Shown here piece by piece: positions 43,167-54,008 of a stretch of DNA of 64,000 nucleotides. Both the position numbers and the translations under genes were made by a program. Location: the NCBI GenBank assembly GCA_900548405.1, contig UNSJ01000004.1, positions 4,045 through 68,044 on the forward strand, in the 5' to 3' direction. The notes beneath the pieces were generated by a model. That model saw nothing but the letters and a program-made list of their open reading frames with translations, made no database searches and had not been told where the DNA came from. Source of the stretch: Candidatus Gastranaerophilales bacterium. GTDB lineage: Bacteria; Cyanobacteriota; Vampirovibrionia; Gastranaerophilales; Gastranaerophilaceae. Positions within the stretch are counted from its first letter, which is position 1. Each line of letters starts with the position of its first letter.

Positions 43167-43847
43167 ATGTTGAACAGTCAACGCCGTTTCGGATTCACTC
43201 TTGCTGAAGTTTTGGTCACACTCGGTATTATTGGTGTCGTTTCTGCAATGACAGTACCGTCTTTAATGCAGAATTACCAAAGACAATCTTATGTTACACA
43301 GCTGCATAAGGTTTATAACGAGCTGTCACAGGCTCTTATTATGTATCAAACTGATAAAAACGCTGTAAATTTGACAGAAGCAGGTTTAAATTCTGTTGAG
43401 GCTTTTTCAGGGTTTTTCAAAAATTATTTTAAAATTGTACAGGATTGTGGAAGTACTCCAACACCTTGTTTTGCATCAGAATATAAAAAAATATCAGGTG
43501 TAAAGTCTAATTTTACTTGTACCAATAATTGTTTTTCTCTTGCAAATGGCGCTTCAATAGGTAATTTAAATAAAATTGAAACTTACGGCGCAAATTCAAT
43601 TATTGCATTTGATATTGATATTAATGGTCCTAAAGGTCCTAATATTATCGGTCGTGATGCTTTTTATATTTTATTATATAAAAATGGGATGTTGGACGAT
43701 TGGTTTCTTGATAATGCTGCAATCGTAGCACCTGCATCAAAGGATGAAAGAGAGAAGGCTTTTAAGTATTGTACAAATACTGATACCGGATATTGGCATG
43801 GTTGTTTCGGCAAAATTCTGAATGACAATTGGCAGATTACTTATTAA
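43167..43847 (+). CDS. Prepilin-like protein B (body), behind out-of-frame G10 leader
   Basis: The 226-residue body from ATG 43167 begins MLNSQRRFG, followed by FTLAEVLVTLGIIGVVSAMT, with a Gly immediately before the Phe as prepilin peptidases require. The C-terminal half has DINGPKGPNIIGRD, a putative cation-binding loop, and Cys pairs near 88-98 and 110-115. No ribosome binding site precedes 43167; expression probably depends on the leader at 43075, which is one base out of frame. A terminator follows 30 bp after the stop. Pilin or pseudopilin function is inferred. Confidence 0.8.
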   Translation: MLNSQRRFGFTLAEVLVTLGIIGVVSAMTVPSLMQNYQRQSYVTQLHKVYNELSQALIMYQTDKNAVNLTEAGLNSVEAFSGFFKNYFKIVQDCGSTPTPCFASEYKKISGVKSNFTCTNNCFSLANGASIGNLNKIETYGANSIIAFDIDINGPKGPNIIGRDAFYILLYKNGMLDDWFLDNAAIVAPASKDEREKAFKYCTNTDTGYWHGCFGKILNDNWQITY

Positions 43848-43868
43848 TATTTTTTGTATATTTTTGAT

Positions 43869-43895
43869 AAGGCGGGAAGGACTTTCCGCCTTTTT
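43869..43895 (+). terminator. Terminator after prepilin B
   Basis: AAGGCGG and CCGCCTT form a stem followed by TTTTT between the prepilin gene and ychF. Confidence 0.75.
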
Positions 43896-43953
43896 AAATT
43901 TGTTTGAAGTAAAATATGAATAGTGAATATTTAAGAAAAAGGAAATTTTTATA

Positions 43954-45051
43954 ATGCTAAGAACAGGGATTGTCGGATTGCCGAACGTTGGAAAATCAAC
44001 TTTATTTAATGCTTTAACAAGCGCGAAAAATGCTCAAAGTGCAAACTATCCGTTTTGTACAATTGAGCCTAATGTCGGAGTTGTCACCGTTCCTGATGAA
44101 AGACTGGATATACTGGCAAAATTGTGTAAAACACAAGAAATAATCCCGACAGCTATTGAATTTGTTGATATTGCAGGTCTTGTAAAAGGTGCAAGCAAGG
44201 GCGAAGGCTTGGGAAACCAGTTTTTGCATAATATTAGAGAAGTCGATGCAATTATTCAGGTTGTAAGATGCTTTGATGATCCGAATACAATCCACGTTGC
44301 AGGAAAAGTTGCACCTTTAGATGATATTGAAGTTATTAATACAGAACTTGCGCTTGCTGATTTGGCATCAGTTGAAAAACGTCAGGCAAGAATTGCAAAA
44401 CAGGCAAAAGGCGGCGATAAAGATGCGGTTTTAGAAGATAAAGTGCTTTCTAAGTTAATGGAACTTCTTTCAGAAGGTACATTTATTAATGTAAAAGACC
44501 ATTTTAACGAAGATGAAATTCCTGTTGTAAAACAATTAAACTTAATGTCTACAAAACCTGTAATTTATGCGGCTAACGTTTCCGAGTTTGACTTGAAAGA
44601 CGGAAATAAATACACAAAACAGGTTAAAGAGTATGCATCAACTCACAATGCAGAAGTTGTTCTTATTTCTGCAAAAATTGAAGAAGAACTGGCAGAACTG
44701 GGCGCAGAAGAAGCTAAAGAATATTTGAATGAACTCGGTATTGAAGACAGCGGTATTAACAGAATGATAAAATCTGTTTACCGTCTATTGAATTTGAGAA
44801 CTTTTATCACAGCCGGTGAAAAAGAAGTTCATGCCTGGACAATTCCTGCGGGTGCAAAGGCTCCTCAGGCGGCAGGTGTAATCCACACTGATTTTGAAAA
44901 AGGGTTTATCAGGGCTGAAATTACTCCTTATGAGGAGTTTGTTAAAAATGGCTCATATGCTGCCTGCAAAGACAAAGGTGTAACACGTCTTGAAGGTAAG
45001 GATTATGTAGTTCAGGATGGTGATTTAGTTCACTTTAGGTTTGCTGTTTAG
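43954..45051 (+). CDS. ychF: YchF/OLA1-family ribosome-associated ATPase
   Basis: The 365-residue protein has GLPNVGKSTLF (G1 near residue 8), the NxxE-type G4 variant used for ATP specificity in place of NKxD (YAANVSEFD), and FVDIAGLVKGASKGEGLGNQFLHNI near 65. It ends with a TGS domain (about 280-362). It hydrolyses ATP and associates with ribosomes; its roles include stress and redox responses. AAGGAAA precedes the ATG. It lies between a prepilin gene and an aldehyde dehydrogenase, without an evident operon partner. Confidence 0.95.
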   Translation: MLRTGIVGLPNVGKSTLFNALTSAKNAQSANYPFCTIEPNVGVVTVPDERLDILAKLCKTQEIIPTAIEFVDIAGLVKGASKGEGLGNQFLHNIREVDAIIQVVRCFDDPNTIHVAGKVAPLDDIEVINTELALADLASVEKRQARIAKQAKGGDKDAVLEDKVLSKLMELLSEGTFINVKDHFNEDEIPVVKQLNLMSTKPVIYAANVSEFDLKDGNKYTKQVKEYASTHNAEVVLISAKIEEELAELGAEEAKEYLNELGIEDSGINRMIKSVYRLLNLRTFITAGEKEVHAWTIPAGAKAPQAAGVIHTDFEKGFIRAEITPYEEFVKNGSYAACKDKGVTRLEGKDYVVQDGDLVHFRFAV

Positions 45052-45098
45052 TCAACAGGCTAATTGAATATGTCGTTAAGGTTCGTTTAAATCAAAAT

Positions 45099-46463
45099 AT
45101 GAACGAAATATTAAATAAATTAACGGAATATTTTGATTCCGGAGTTACACGTGATGTAAAATTCAGAATAGAAGCATTAAAAAGACTTAAAAAAGCTTTT
45201 GAGAAATACGAACCTCAAATTATTCAGGCTTTGCGAGATGATTTGCACAAACCTGATTTAGAAATTTATACAATGGAATTTGGTTATGTAATCGAAGAAA
45301 TTAAGTTTGCCATAAGACATCTTAAAAAATGGGCAAGCCCCAAAAGAGTTCCTATTCCAATGTATTTACAACCTGCAAAAGGTTATATTGTAAAAGAACC
45401 TTATGGTAACGTTTTAATCATAGGTGCATTTAATTATCCTTTTCAATTAGTTTTTGTCCCTCTTATAGGTGCAATTGCTGCAGGTAACTGCGCCCTTGTA
45501 AAACCTTCCAAAAGCGCTGTTGAATCCGCAAAAGTTATCCATAAGATTATTGAAGAAACCTTTGATAAAAACTATATCAGATGCATTATGCCTGAGGAAC
45601 ATTCTTCGTCAGAACTTGTCAGCGCAAAATTTGATTATATTTTCTTTACGGGAAGCTCCAAAAAAGGTGCACTTGTTGCAGAAGCGGCAGGTAAAAATTT
45701 AGTTCCGTATACGCTTGAACTGGGCGGAAAAAGTCCTGCAATAGTTGATAAAACTGCAAATCTGGAGTTTGCTGCTAAAAAAATTGCCTGGGGTAAATTT
45801 GTTAATGCAGGTCAAACTTGTATTGCACCTGATTTTGTTTATGTTGAAGCAGATGTAAGAGCAGAGTTTGTAGAAGAATTGAAAAAAGCTATAAAAGGAT
45901 TTTTCGGTCCAATGCCTCAAGAAAGCAAGGATTACGGAAGAATAGTTAATGCGGAGGCTTTCCACAGACTTGTTGATTTGATTGAACATGATAAAGTTAT
46001 AACAGGCGGTCACAGCGATGAATGCGGGCTTTATATTGAACCGACGGTTGTTAATGCTGATTCTTTTGATGAAAAAGTTATGCAGGATGAAATTTTCGGA
46101 CCAATATTACCTGTTTTAACTTATTATAATATCGAAGAAGTTATATTAAATCTTAGAAAACGCCCGAAACCGCTTGCCTTATATATATTTTCCGAAAATA
46201 AAAAGCTTGAATGGAGAATAATAAGAGAGGTCTCATTTGGCGGCGGTGCCGTGAATGAAGTGCTTGCGCATACTGTTAGCCCTTATATGCCGTTTGGCGG
46301 AGTAGGAATGTCAGGTGTCGGAAGATATCACGGAAAATATTCGTTTGATACATTTACGCATCTGAAAAGTGTCCTTATCAGAAATTATGATAAGGTTTCA
46401 GGAAAGATGTATCCGCCTTATGATTTCGAAGAAGTTAAAAAATTACGTAAGTTTATAGGTTAA
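45099..46463 (+). CDS. Aldehyde dehydrogenase, class-3/fatty-aldehyde type
   Basis: The 454-residue protein has the ALDH core: GNVLIIGAFNYPFQLVFVPLIGAIAAGNCALVKPS, FFTGSSKKG, LELGGKSPAIV and the catalytic Cys in NAGQTCIAPDF. The C-terminal block PYMPFGGVGMSGVGRYHGKYSFDTFTHLKS is typical of class-3 enzymes that oxidise medium- and long-chain aldehydes with NAD(P). Length is normal for that class. The gene starts about 47 bp after the ychF stop. There is no strong ribosome binding site. It is convergent with prepilin gene C, the two stop codons being adjacent. Confidence 0.9.
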   Translation: MNEILNKLTEYFDSGVTRDVKFRIEALKRLKKAFEKYEPQIIQALRDDLHKPDLEIYTMEFGYVIEEIKFAIRHLKKWASPKRVPIPMYLQPAKGYIVKEPYGNVLIIGAFNYPFQLVFVPLIGAIAAGNCALVKPSKSAVESAKVIHKIIEETFDKNYIRCIMPEEHSSSELVSAKFDYIFFTGSSKKGALVAEAAGKNLVPYTLELGGKSPAIVDKTANLEFAAKKIAWGKFVNAGQTCIAPDFVYVEADVRAEFVEELKKAIKGFFGPMPQESKDYGRIVNAEAFHRLVDLIEHDKVITGGHSDECGLYIEPTVVNADSFDEKVMQDEIFGPILPVLTYYNIEEVILNLRKRPKPLALYIFSENKKLEWRIIREVSFGGGAVNEVLAHTVSPYMPFGGVGMSGVGRYHGKYSFDTFTHLKSVLIRNYDKVSGKMYPPYDFEEVKKLRKFIG

Positions 46464-47210
46464 TTATTTGCACTTTGTTTTATTTTCCCAATCTAAATCA
46501 TTGCAGCGCATATAGTCCAAATTTTCGTTAAATATAACCCATGCGGTACATCCGAAACCTTGATGTGTAGATTTATCTTTACAGTTAGTTTCAAAGCTAA
46601 ACATAGTTTCCAACTGTGCTCCGTGCGGAATTATTCCGTATTTGCTTAAGATAAATCCATATCTGTCACGGCCTACTTGATTTGGCGGTTTGGGACCGTT
46701 TATGTCTACGGAAAAAGTGCCGCAAACGTTCTTTAGAACAACGGAATCACCCCTATCCTGCTTACAATCAGGTTCTCTGATATTCATTGCTATAATTGTT
46801 CCGTCTGCGAGTATAAGTTTTGCATATGAAGTGTTATTATCTATACTATAATTATATTTCTGTCCGTTCAAATATCTATAATCAACATCGGTATAGCATC
46901 CGGGTGCATTGCCGCAATACTTGGCAACATTCATAAATTCAGCTAATTTGCTCAAGGCGTTATCAGCTCCTTCCGGACTGTCATATTCTGTTAATTCCCA
47001 ATTCTCCGGAGTACCGTATTTTTCTTTTGCAAGTAAATATGCATTAGATAATGTTGAATAAACCTTCTTTAATTTTGCAACTGTTTCTTTTTCTTTATGA
47101 TTAGCAATCAAAGACGGCATAGTCATTGCAGCGACCACACCAATAATTCCGAGAGTAATCAAAACTTCGGCGAGAGTAAATGCAGTTTTTTTTGAATTAC
47201 AGTGATGCAT
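46464..47210 (-). CDS. Prepilin-like protein C (body), behind out-of-frame C10 leader
   Basis: The 248-residue body from 47210 begins MHHCNSKKTA, followed by FTLAEVLITLGIIGVVAAMT. The C-terminal part has DINGPKPPNQVGRDRYGF, a putative cation loop, and several Cys (CGNAPGC, CKDKSTHQGFGC). The strong ribosome binding site (AAAGGAGG) belongs to an upstream ATG at 47341, whose frame hits C10 and stops early. One extra base would fuse it to this body through about 32 stop-free codons. A pilin or pseudopilin role is inferred. Confidence 0.8.
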   Translation of the reverse strand: MHHCNSKKTAFTLAEVLITLGIIGVVAAMTMPSLIANHKEKETVAKLKKVYSTLSNAYLLAKEKYGTPENWELTEYDSPEGADNALSKLAEFMNVAKYCGNAPGCYTDVDYRYLNGQKYNYSIDNNTSYAKLILADGTIIAMNIREPDCKQDRGDSVVLKNVCGTFSVDINGPKPPNQVGRDRYGFILSKYGIIPHGAQLETMFSFETNCKDKSTHQGFGCTAWVIFNENLDYMRCNDLDWENKTKCK

Positions 47211-47341
47211 AACATCACCATTATAACAGTGTTTTTTACTCTTGTAAAGCCCTAAATAACTAAATAACCTAAACCCTCTTAATCCCTTGCAGCTTATGAG
47301 TTTTTCGGGGGGGGGGCAACCCTTAATGCTTCTTTCACCAT
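47211..47341 (-). repeat. Leader C: ATG and poly-C/G10 tract
   Basis: On the minus strand AAAGGAGG precedes ATG 47341, opening MVKEALRVAPPP into ten C (47316-47307; G on the plus strand), then a stop. Eleven (or eight) C would continue EKLISCKGLRG and onward without a stop to the prepilin body. No CGTAGCC palindrome is present in this leader, unlike A, B, D and E. Confidence 0.75.
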
Positions 47342-47391
47342 AATTTCAGCCTCCTTTTATGTTTTCACAAGAGGCTTAAGCCTCCTTTTTT

Positions 47392-47420
47392 ATTATTTAT
47401 TACTTTAAGGCTTTTGTCAA
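47392..47420 (-). promoter_or_regulatory. Promoter of prepilin locus C
   Basis: TTGACA (47420-47415), 17 bp and AATAAT (47397-47392) on the minus strand, with the same geometry as loci A and E. Confidence 0.75.
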
Positions 47421-47430
47421 GGTTAAAGAC

Positions 47431-50400
47431 TTACTTGCTTGTTAATGCAAGTTTAGAACCTGTGACAACTTGAGGTTTTTGCTGATAAGGATTTGAAGTA
47501 AAACTGTATTGAGGATTATACATTACTTTGCGTCTGCCTGTAAATGAAGGTTGGTGGTATAGAACCAGTGTTGTATCTTTAAATTTAATAGGTTCATCAT
47601 GACCTGTTTCAGGATTGTGACGTTTTAAGAAATATTCTCCGTTTTCATGTCTTGTATAGTAAATTTCTTTTGGATTGTTAGCGTTTACAAACTTCAAGCC
47701 TTGACGAATACCGCATTGTAAACCGGCTCTGCCGCCTCTTGCATCATGGAATTTGATTTTATCCATAGTTATTTCTGCAGGTTCATAGTATTCATCATAT
47801 TCGTGGTTAAGACCTTTTGTATTGAATACAGTGATAGTCATTGCACCGTTAGGGCTTTGTCTTAACAATGTTGATAAGTTTGCATCGCCTTCTTCATAAC
47901 CTTTAAGGTTTTCTGAATTATGATATCCTTTAGGGTCGTTATATAATTCTTTTTTATATCTTGCCTGTTGTGCATCAAGAGCAAACGGAGCACCGTCGTT
48001 TAATGCTTCAAGTTCAGGACGTGCACGTAAAGCCATTTGATAATCAATATAGTCTTTATGTATTTTAATAAACGGTTTAAAATCTTTGCTGTTAGATTCA
48101 GCCCATTCATCGTGAACTACGTTACGGTTTTGAAGGTATATGTTTTTAGAAGTAGTTTCAAAACCTGTTGCACCTAAATCGTCACCGTCAAATAATGTAG
48201 GGTTGCCGACAAGTCCAGACAAGAATTTAATTACACCCAATGCCTTTGAAGCAGCAGGTCCTACAATACGTTCAAATGATTTTTCTTTAAGGTCGTGTCT
48301 TTCTTTCGCTGTTAATTTTTTGCTTTCATCGGATTCAAGGTAATCCATTTCGTCTAAAACGATATCTAATGCAATATCATAAGGTTTTGTTCCAAAGCCT
48401 TCAGCATCATGGATTTCACCTTTAAATTTATTGTTAGTAAGGTTTTTGAGTGCTTCAACCATTTTGCCGTAGATGTAGTCTTTTCTTTCCTGACTCAAGC
48501 CTAATTCTTCTTTAGCTTTTCCCATTCCGCTTGCTATTGATTCACTCTTAGCAAGTGCAATGTTACTTACTCTGTTATAGTTGTAATTCTGTACAGCTTC
48601 AGGATCAACAAATTCACCATATTTTACTCCGTTAAGAATTCTATATGCTCTTTCACGGTAAGGGTTTCCTTTTTCTGTTAAATCAGCGTGATGAACAAAA
48701 TCCATATCCATTGCAAAACCTTCTAAAATACGGCATTTATCGTGGTTGCCTGCAAATGTATATGAATACAGTAATGAATACAGCGGAGCTGAATTTAAGT
48801 AATTGTCGCTTCCGACAAGTTTATCGAGGATTGTTCCGTCATGATCAAGCCCTTTGTCAGTACTGCTTTGTCCGTCATAGTCAAATAGTTTACCAAAGAT
48901 TTTAGTAATATCTGATGAGAAGTAGCTGTAATTTACTGTTGTTGTAAAACCTGCTTCTGTTAAAAGTTTTTTAACAGCTTCCTGACTGTTGGAGTATCTT
49001 CCGCCTGATTTAGAGCCGTAACCCTTGTCATAAATATTTACTTCATCTGTAACTTCTGCTGCAATATATGCATCAGGGTGAGATTCTTTAACTGCTTCCG
49101 TAAATCTTGACCAAAAATCAATAACTTTATCCCAAGTATATTCAAAGTCAGTTGTTTTGTTTCTTACTGATTCAATATCACCAATATCTTTTGTCGCATC
49201 AATTCTCCAGTCCAAACCTGCTTCTGCTCTGTCTACAATCATTTCTGCAAGTTTAAAACTGTCAGCGTTTGTACCTTTAATAGATTTCCATAATGCGCTT
49301 GCCAATTTTTCTTTATCGGAACCGCTGATGCGAGAAATTCCGTCTTGAATTTTTTTAATAACGGATTTAGCTTCATCTTCAGGACTGTCTGCAATAATTC
49401 CCATACCTAACAGAGAAGTATTTTTCAAATCTTTATAAGGATAAGTTATTTCTCCTGTTTCTTTATTGTATGAAAATTCAGTGTTCGGGTTAACCCCTTT
49501 AATGATAGCGAATTTAGCAATTTCAGCAGTCAATAAAGGAATAACGTATTTACCAAACTGTGTTGCGTTACCGTTTTCATCATTAAGTTTATTGTCTTCA
49601 GGTAATTTAGTATTCAAAGCATCCAAGACTTCTTTTGCAAGAGATAACATTTCTTTAGTATACATTTTATCTGCAAGGTCATAAGTTTCCTGAGTGTCAG
49701 GTCTTAAATGCTGATTGCCTGTCTGGTACATTTCAAATCTTGAAACACCAATTTGGTCTTCTTTAACGGCTCTTTTTGAAACAAGAGGAGAAGATAAAAC
49801 AGAAACAATGTCATCACCGACTTCAACCGAATCCAAAGGTACATCCATTAAACCTTTTAATATTATATCTTTATAAGATTCATCGGTATCAGCACCTGCA
49901 AGATTATATCTGTCGCGTAAAACGTTTTTAACGATAGCAGGCGTAACATCAAGGTCTTTAGGGAATACTTTTCCGTTTGACTGGCTTTCAATCAGATTAT
50001 AAATTTCATCAGAGCTCATACCGTCTATATTTCTAAGATGTTGAGCTGCATTAAGATTTAAAATTTGGTTTGTTTTATTTGTCCAATATTTTGCAGATGA
50101 AACAGCGTAATCTTGAACTTCCATGTTTTTGCGTTTCATCAGTTTCATTGCATCTGCACGTTTTTTGGGATCGGCAATATTTTTTAATGCTTTAGTGTCA
50201 GAGTGTGAGAAAACATAGTTTAATTTAGCGATATCAGGGTTAGCATCCCAAGTTTCAAATCCGCTTTCCTGTTTTCCGCCCAATCCAAAGTATTCAAATT
50301 GAGAGAGCATTCTTGTTGCTTCACCGCTTTTGTAGTTAATACGTTTGTGATCAGGAAGGCTCTTATTATATTCGTTTAAAATTTCTACGTTTCTTTTGTA

Positions 50401-51636
50401 TGCATCAGAATCTACTCTGAAGCTGTAAGGAACAACAGTATCATTATGATTGTTAATTTCCAAGTGATTATCTGTATTTAATTTATCATAAGCTTTTATT
50501 AATTCTTTATCGCTCAAATTATCAGCATTAACAAGTCTGTCATCATATATTTGTATATATGTAGGAGCTTTAGAATCATACTTTTTGTTAGCAGTTATTT
50601 TTACTGTACCGTCGCTTTGAGATTCGTAATTGTATTTTGAGTTAACAATTCTGTGAGTAACATGGTTTGTTTTCTTGCCGAATACGCCCATACGAAGCGG
50701 ACTGTCTTGTAATCCTGAGATTTTAAACCAGTTAAAGTAAGGTGATCTTTCACCCCATTTTAAGATGTGTTGGAAGTGAACACCTTCCAAACCTTCATTA
50801 ACATAAGCACCATCGGAAACAAGGTTGATACCTTTAGCAAACATTTTCTTTTGAACAGAAATGTAATTATTTATATTACCTAAAGTTTGTGCCATTTGGA
50901 AGCAGTTTTTGTTCCAGTAGGCATGTGCTGTAAGTGAATCATCAGTGAATAAAGGAGTTGTGATAACTCTTCTATAATCGTCTAATTTACCTTCATCCAA
51001 ATCTTTTTCTATACCTGCCAAAGAACCGCCGATTTTGTTAGCAAAGTTTTTTGAAGATTTTCTTGCTTTATCAACTTGTTTGTTAGGTACAATATTATTA
51101 TCTTTGTCATAAACCCAGCTGATATTGTGATTATCAGGGATTATTAATTTCATAGCACCGCCTTTTGTAACGGTTGAGGCACCGTAAGGAACGATGTTAT
51201 ATACATCCCAAGGTTTTCCTGTGCTGCCTGATTCATTTATTATCATACCTGCATCAAGTTTATATACAGGCGGAGCATCGTTGTGACCTTTCGGATATAA
51301 TTTGTAGTGGTAAGCAAACGCTTCGTCAGGAGCTAAGTGATAATCTTTGGCAAGGTCAACTCTTGTTGCTTTGCCGCTTTCAAGTTTAATTCCGCGCTCT
51401 TTATCACCAGCAATACGCATTTGATCAGCATTTTCGAGGATGCCGTTGCTGATATAATTGCCGTCTGCATCTTGTTTTACGGCAAAAAGTTCTACATAGC
51501 AATCCCAATTTTCATCATCGTAAACATAATTAAATTCGTATTCAGTATCACCATATTTGGATTTTATGGGTTTGTAACCCTCGAAATTAACGTTATTTAT
51601 GGTGTTTGGTTGATTTAAGTTTAAACTGACTTTCAC
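47431..51636 (-). CDS. Very large GH13-like alpha-amylase family protein, 1401 aa
   Basis: Several segments recall GH13-type glycosidases: LVSDGAYVNEGLEGVHFQH near 270, GFETWDANPDIAKLNYVFS near 460, AEVTDEVNIYDKGYG near 875, and a region IV-like FAGNHDKCRILEGFAMDMD near 970. The exact catalytic triad cannot be fixed by eye. No signal peptide is present, so it is probably cytoplasmic and may act on glycogen or imported glucans together with the MalQ-type enzyme at 6.3 kb. At 1401 residues it is much longer than typical amylases. The N-terminus has VNFEG at residues 16-20. Confidence 0.65.
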   Translation of the reverse strand: MKVSLNLNQPNTINNVNFEGYKPIKSKYGDTEYEFNYVYDDENWDCYVELFAVKQDADGNYISNGILENADQMRIAGDKERGIKLESGKATRVDLAKDYHLAPDEAFAYHYKLYPKGHNDAPPVYKLDAGMIINESGSTGKPWDVYNIVPYGASTVTKGGAMKLIIPDNHNISWVYDKDNNIVPNKQVDKARKSSKNFANKIGGSLAGIEKDLDEGKLDDYRRVITTPLFTDDSLTAHAYWNKNCFQMAQTLGNINNYISVQKKMFAKGINLVSDGAYVNEGLEGVHFQHILKWGERSPYFNWFKISGLQDSPLRMGVFGKKTNHVTHRIVNSKYNYESQSDGTVKITANKKYDSKAPTYIQIYDDRLVNADNLSDKELIKAYDKLNTDNHLEINNHNDTVVPYSFRVDSDAYKRNVEILNEYNKSLPDHKRINYKSGEATRMLSQFEYFGLGGKQESGFETWDANPDIAKLNYVFSHSDTKALKNIADPKKRADAMKLMKRKNMEVQDYAVSSAKYWTNKTNQILNLNAAQHLRNIDGMSSDEIYNLIESQSNGKVFPKDLDVTPAIVKNVLRDRYNLAGADTDESYKDIILKGLMDVPLDSVEVGDDIVSVLSSPLVSKRAVKEDQIGVSRFEMYQTGNQHLRPDTQETYDLADKMYTKEMLSLAKEVLDALNTKLPEDNKLNDENGNATQFGKYVIPLLTAEIAKFAIIKGVNPNTEFSYNKETGEITYPYKDLKNTSLLGMGIIADSPEDEAKSVIKKIQDGISRISGSDKEKLASALWKSIKGTNADSFKLAEMIVDRAEAGLDWRIDATKDIGDIESVRNKTTDFEYTWDKVIDFWSRFTEAVKESHPDAYIAAEVTDEVNIYDKGYGSKSGGRYSNSQEAVKKLLTEAGFTTTVNYSYFSSDITKIFGKLFDYDGQSSTDKGLDHDGTILDKLVGSDNYLNSAPLYSLLYSYTFAGNHDKCRILEGFAMDMDFVHHADLTEKGNPYRERAYRILNGVKYGEFVDPEAVQNYNYNRVSNIALAKSESIASGMGKAKEELGLSQERKDYIYGKMVEALKNLTNNKFKGEIHDAEGFGTKPYDIALDIVLDEMDYLESDESKKLTAKERHDLKEKSFERIVGPAASKALGVIKFLSGLVGNPTLFDGDDLGATGFETTSKNIYLQNRNVVHDEWAESNSKDFKPFIKIHKDYIDYQMALRARPELEALNDGAPFALDAQQARYKKELYNDPKGYHNSENLKGYEEGDANLSTLLRQSPNGAMTITVFNTKGLNHEYDEYYEPAEITMDKIKFHDARGGRAGLQCGIRQGLKFVNANNPKEIYYTRHENGEYFLKRHNPETGHDEPIKFKDTTLVLYHQPSFTGRRKVMYNPQYSFTSNPYQQKPQVVTGSKLALTSK

Positions 51637-51697
51637 GTGAGAAACTCCTTACTACTTCATTTATAACTCAAGTGAATATTTTTTTTTGACAAAATGA

Positions 51698-53043
<1,346 letters not shown>

Positions 53044-53044
<1 letters not shown>

Positions 53045-53124
53045 GAGCGTAGCCGCTCCACCCGTGACAGGAAGTTCAAGCACTTCTCAAGTCAATACTA
53101 AAGAAAACGGAGCGTAGCCGCTTT
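53044..53124 (+). repeat. Two copies of the CGTAGCC hairpin repeat after ahcY
   Basis: Copy 1 (53044-53059) is GGAGCG-TAGC-CGCTCC, beginning with the last base of the ahcY stop. It is followed by ACCCG. Copy 2 (53109-53124) is GGAGCG-TAGC-CGCTTT with G-T wobble pairs, preceded by ACTAAAG, as at speD (GCTAAAG). Copies are 65 bp apart, near the 61 bp at speD. The pattern matches that after speD, suggesting a common mobile or regulatory origin. Confidence 0.65.
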
Positions 53125-53144
53125 TCCTGTAATATCGGGTTTTA

Positions 53145-54008
53145 TTATAATGTTTGTACGATTAACTTTAGGGTATTTCGATATCCTAAAGTTTTTCTTT
53201 CCTGCCACAAAAATTTAATTGTTTCCGGACGGATTTTAATATTGTTTACAATATTTATTTTAGTTGTGTAATCACTGTGTAATTTTTTATTGCCGGTAAC
53301 AAGCGAGCAGCTGCCTGCGTTGTTTTTGTGTCTTCTGTATCCTGTAAGCGGTGCATAAATTATTGCAGAACCTCCGATTAGGTTTGCAAAATTAAATAAG
53401 AATTTATCGGGACAAATCTTCCATTTGTCTGTGTTTTTATAATTCTTAATCAGTTCTAATGATGATTTTCTAAAAATTGCAGAGCTGTTAGGTGACCAGT
53501 ACCAGCCGCCGAAACGTTTCCTTTTTAAAATTTTATATTCTGGTTTTTCAACTTCAAAAAGTTTATCTAATGCAGCGCTATGAGGTGATGCGATTGATTT
53601 CATAGTGTGTACTTCATCATCCTCTCCTATTTCAATGATTTGGCAGGAAGTGAATGCAACTGATGTTTCAAGATGCACCCTTATATGAGCTTGTGCATAT
53701 TCAGGCATGAGAACATCATCGCTGTCAACAAAACTTACAAACTGCCCTTGAGCATGTTTTAACCCTTTTATCATTGATGCAAGCTGTCCCTGATTTTCTT
53801 CATGAATAAGCATTGTTATTTTCAAATCCTGATTTTCGGAAATGAATTGCTCTATAATTTGGCGAGAGTTATCTGAAGAACAGTCATCAACCACGATAAT
53901 CTCAAAATTTTTATAGGTCTGATTTTTTATACTTTCAAGAGTTTTTAAAATATATTTTTCATAGTTATATGAAGTTACAATAAATGAAACTAAAGGAAGT
54001 TTAAGCAT
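53145..54008 (-). CDS. Glycosyltransferase family 2
   Basis: The 287-residue protein starts at 54008 (MLKLPLVSFIVTSYN), overlapping the DUF475 stop, with AGGAA 6 bp upstream. It has the GT-A motifs VSFIVTSYNYEKYI, VVDDCSSDNSRQII and the DxD-type FVDSDDVLMPEYA, plus GGWYWSPNSSAIFRKSSLELI. Such enzymes add sugars to lipids, polysaccharides or proteins in the cytoplasm at the inner membrane. No signal peptide or membrane span is evident. Cotranscription with the membrane protein upstream is implied by overlap. Confidence 0.85.
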   Translation of the reverse strand: MLKLPLVSFIVTSYNYEKYILKTLESIKNQTYKNFEIIVVDDCSSDNSRQIIEQFISENQDLKITMLIHEENQGQLASMIKGLKHAQGQFVSFVDSDDVLMPEYAQAHIRVHLETSVAFTSCQIIEIGEDDEVHTMKSIASPHSAALDKLFEVEKPEYKILKRKRFGGWYWSPNSSAIFRKSSLELIKNYKNTDKWKICPDKFLFNFANLIGGSAIIYAPLTGYRRHKNNAGSCSLVTGNKKLHSDYTTKINIVNNIKIRPETIKFLWQERKTLGYRNTLKLIVQTL

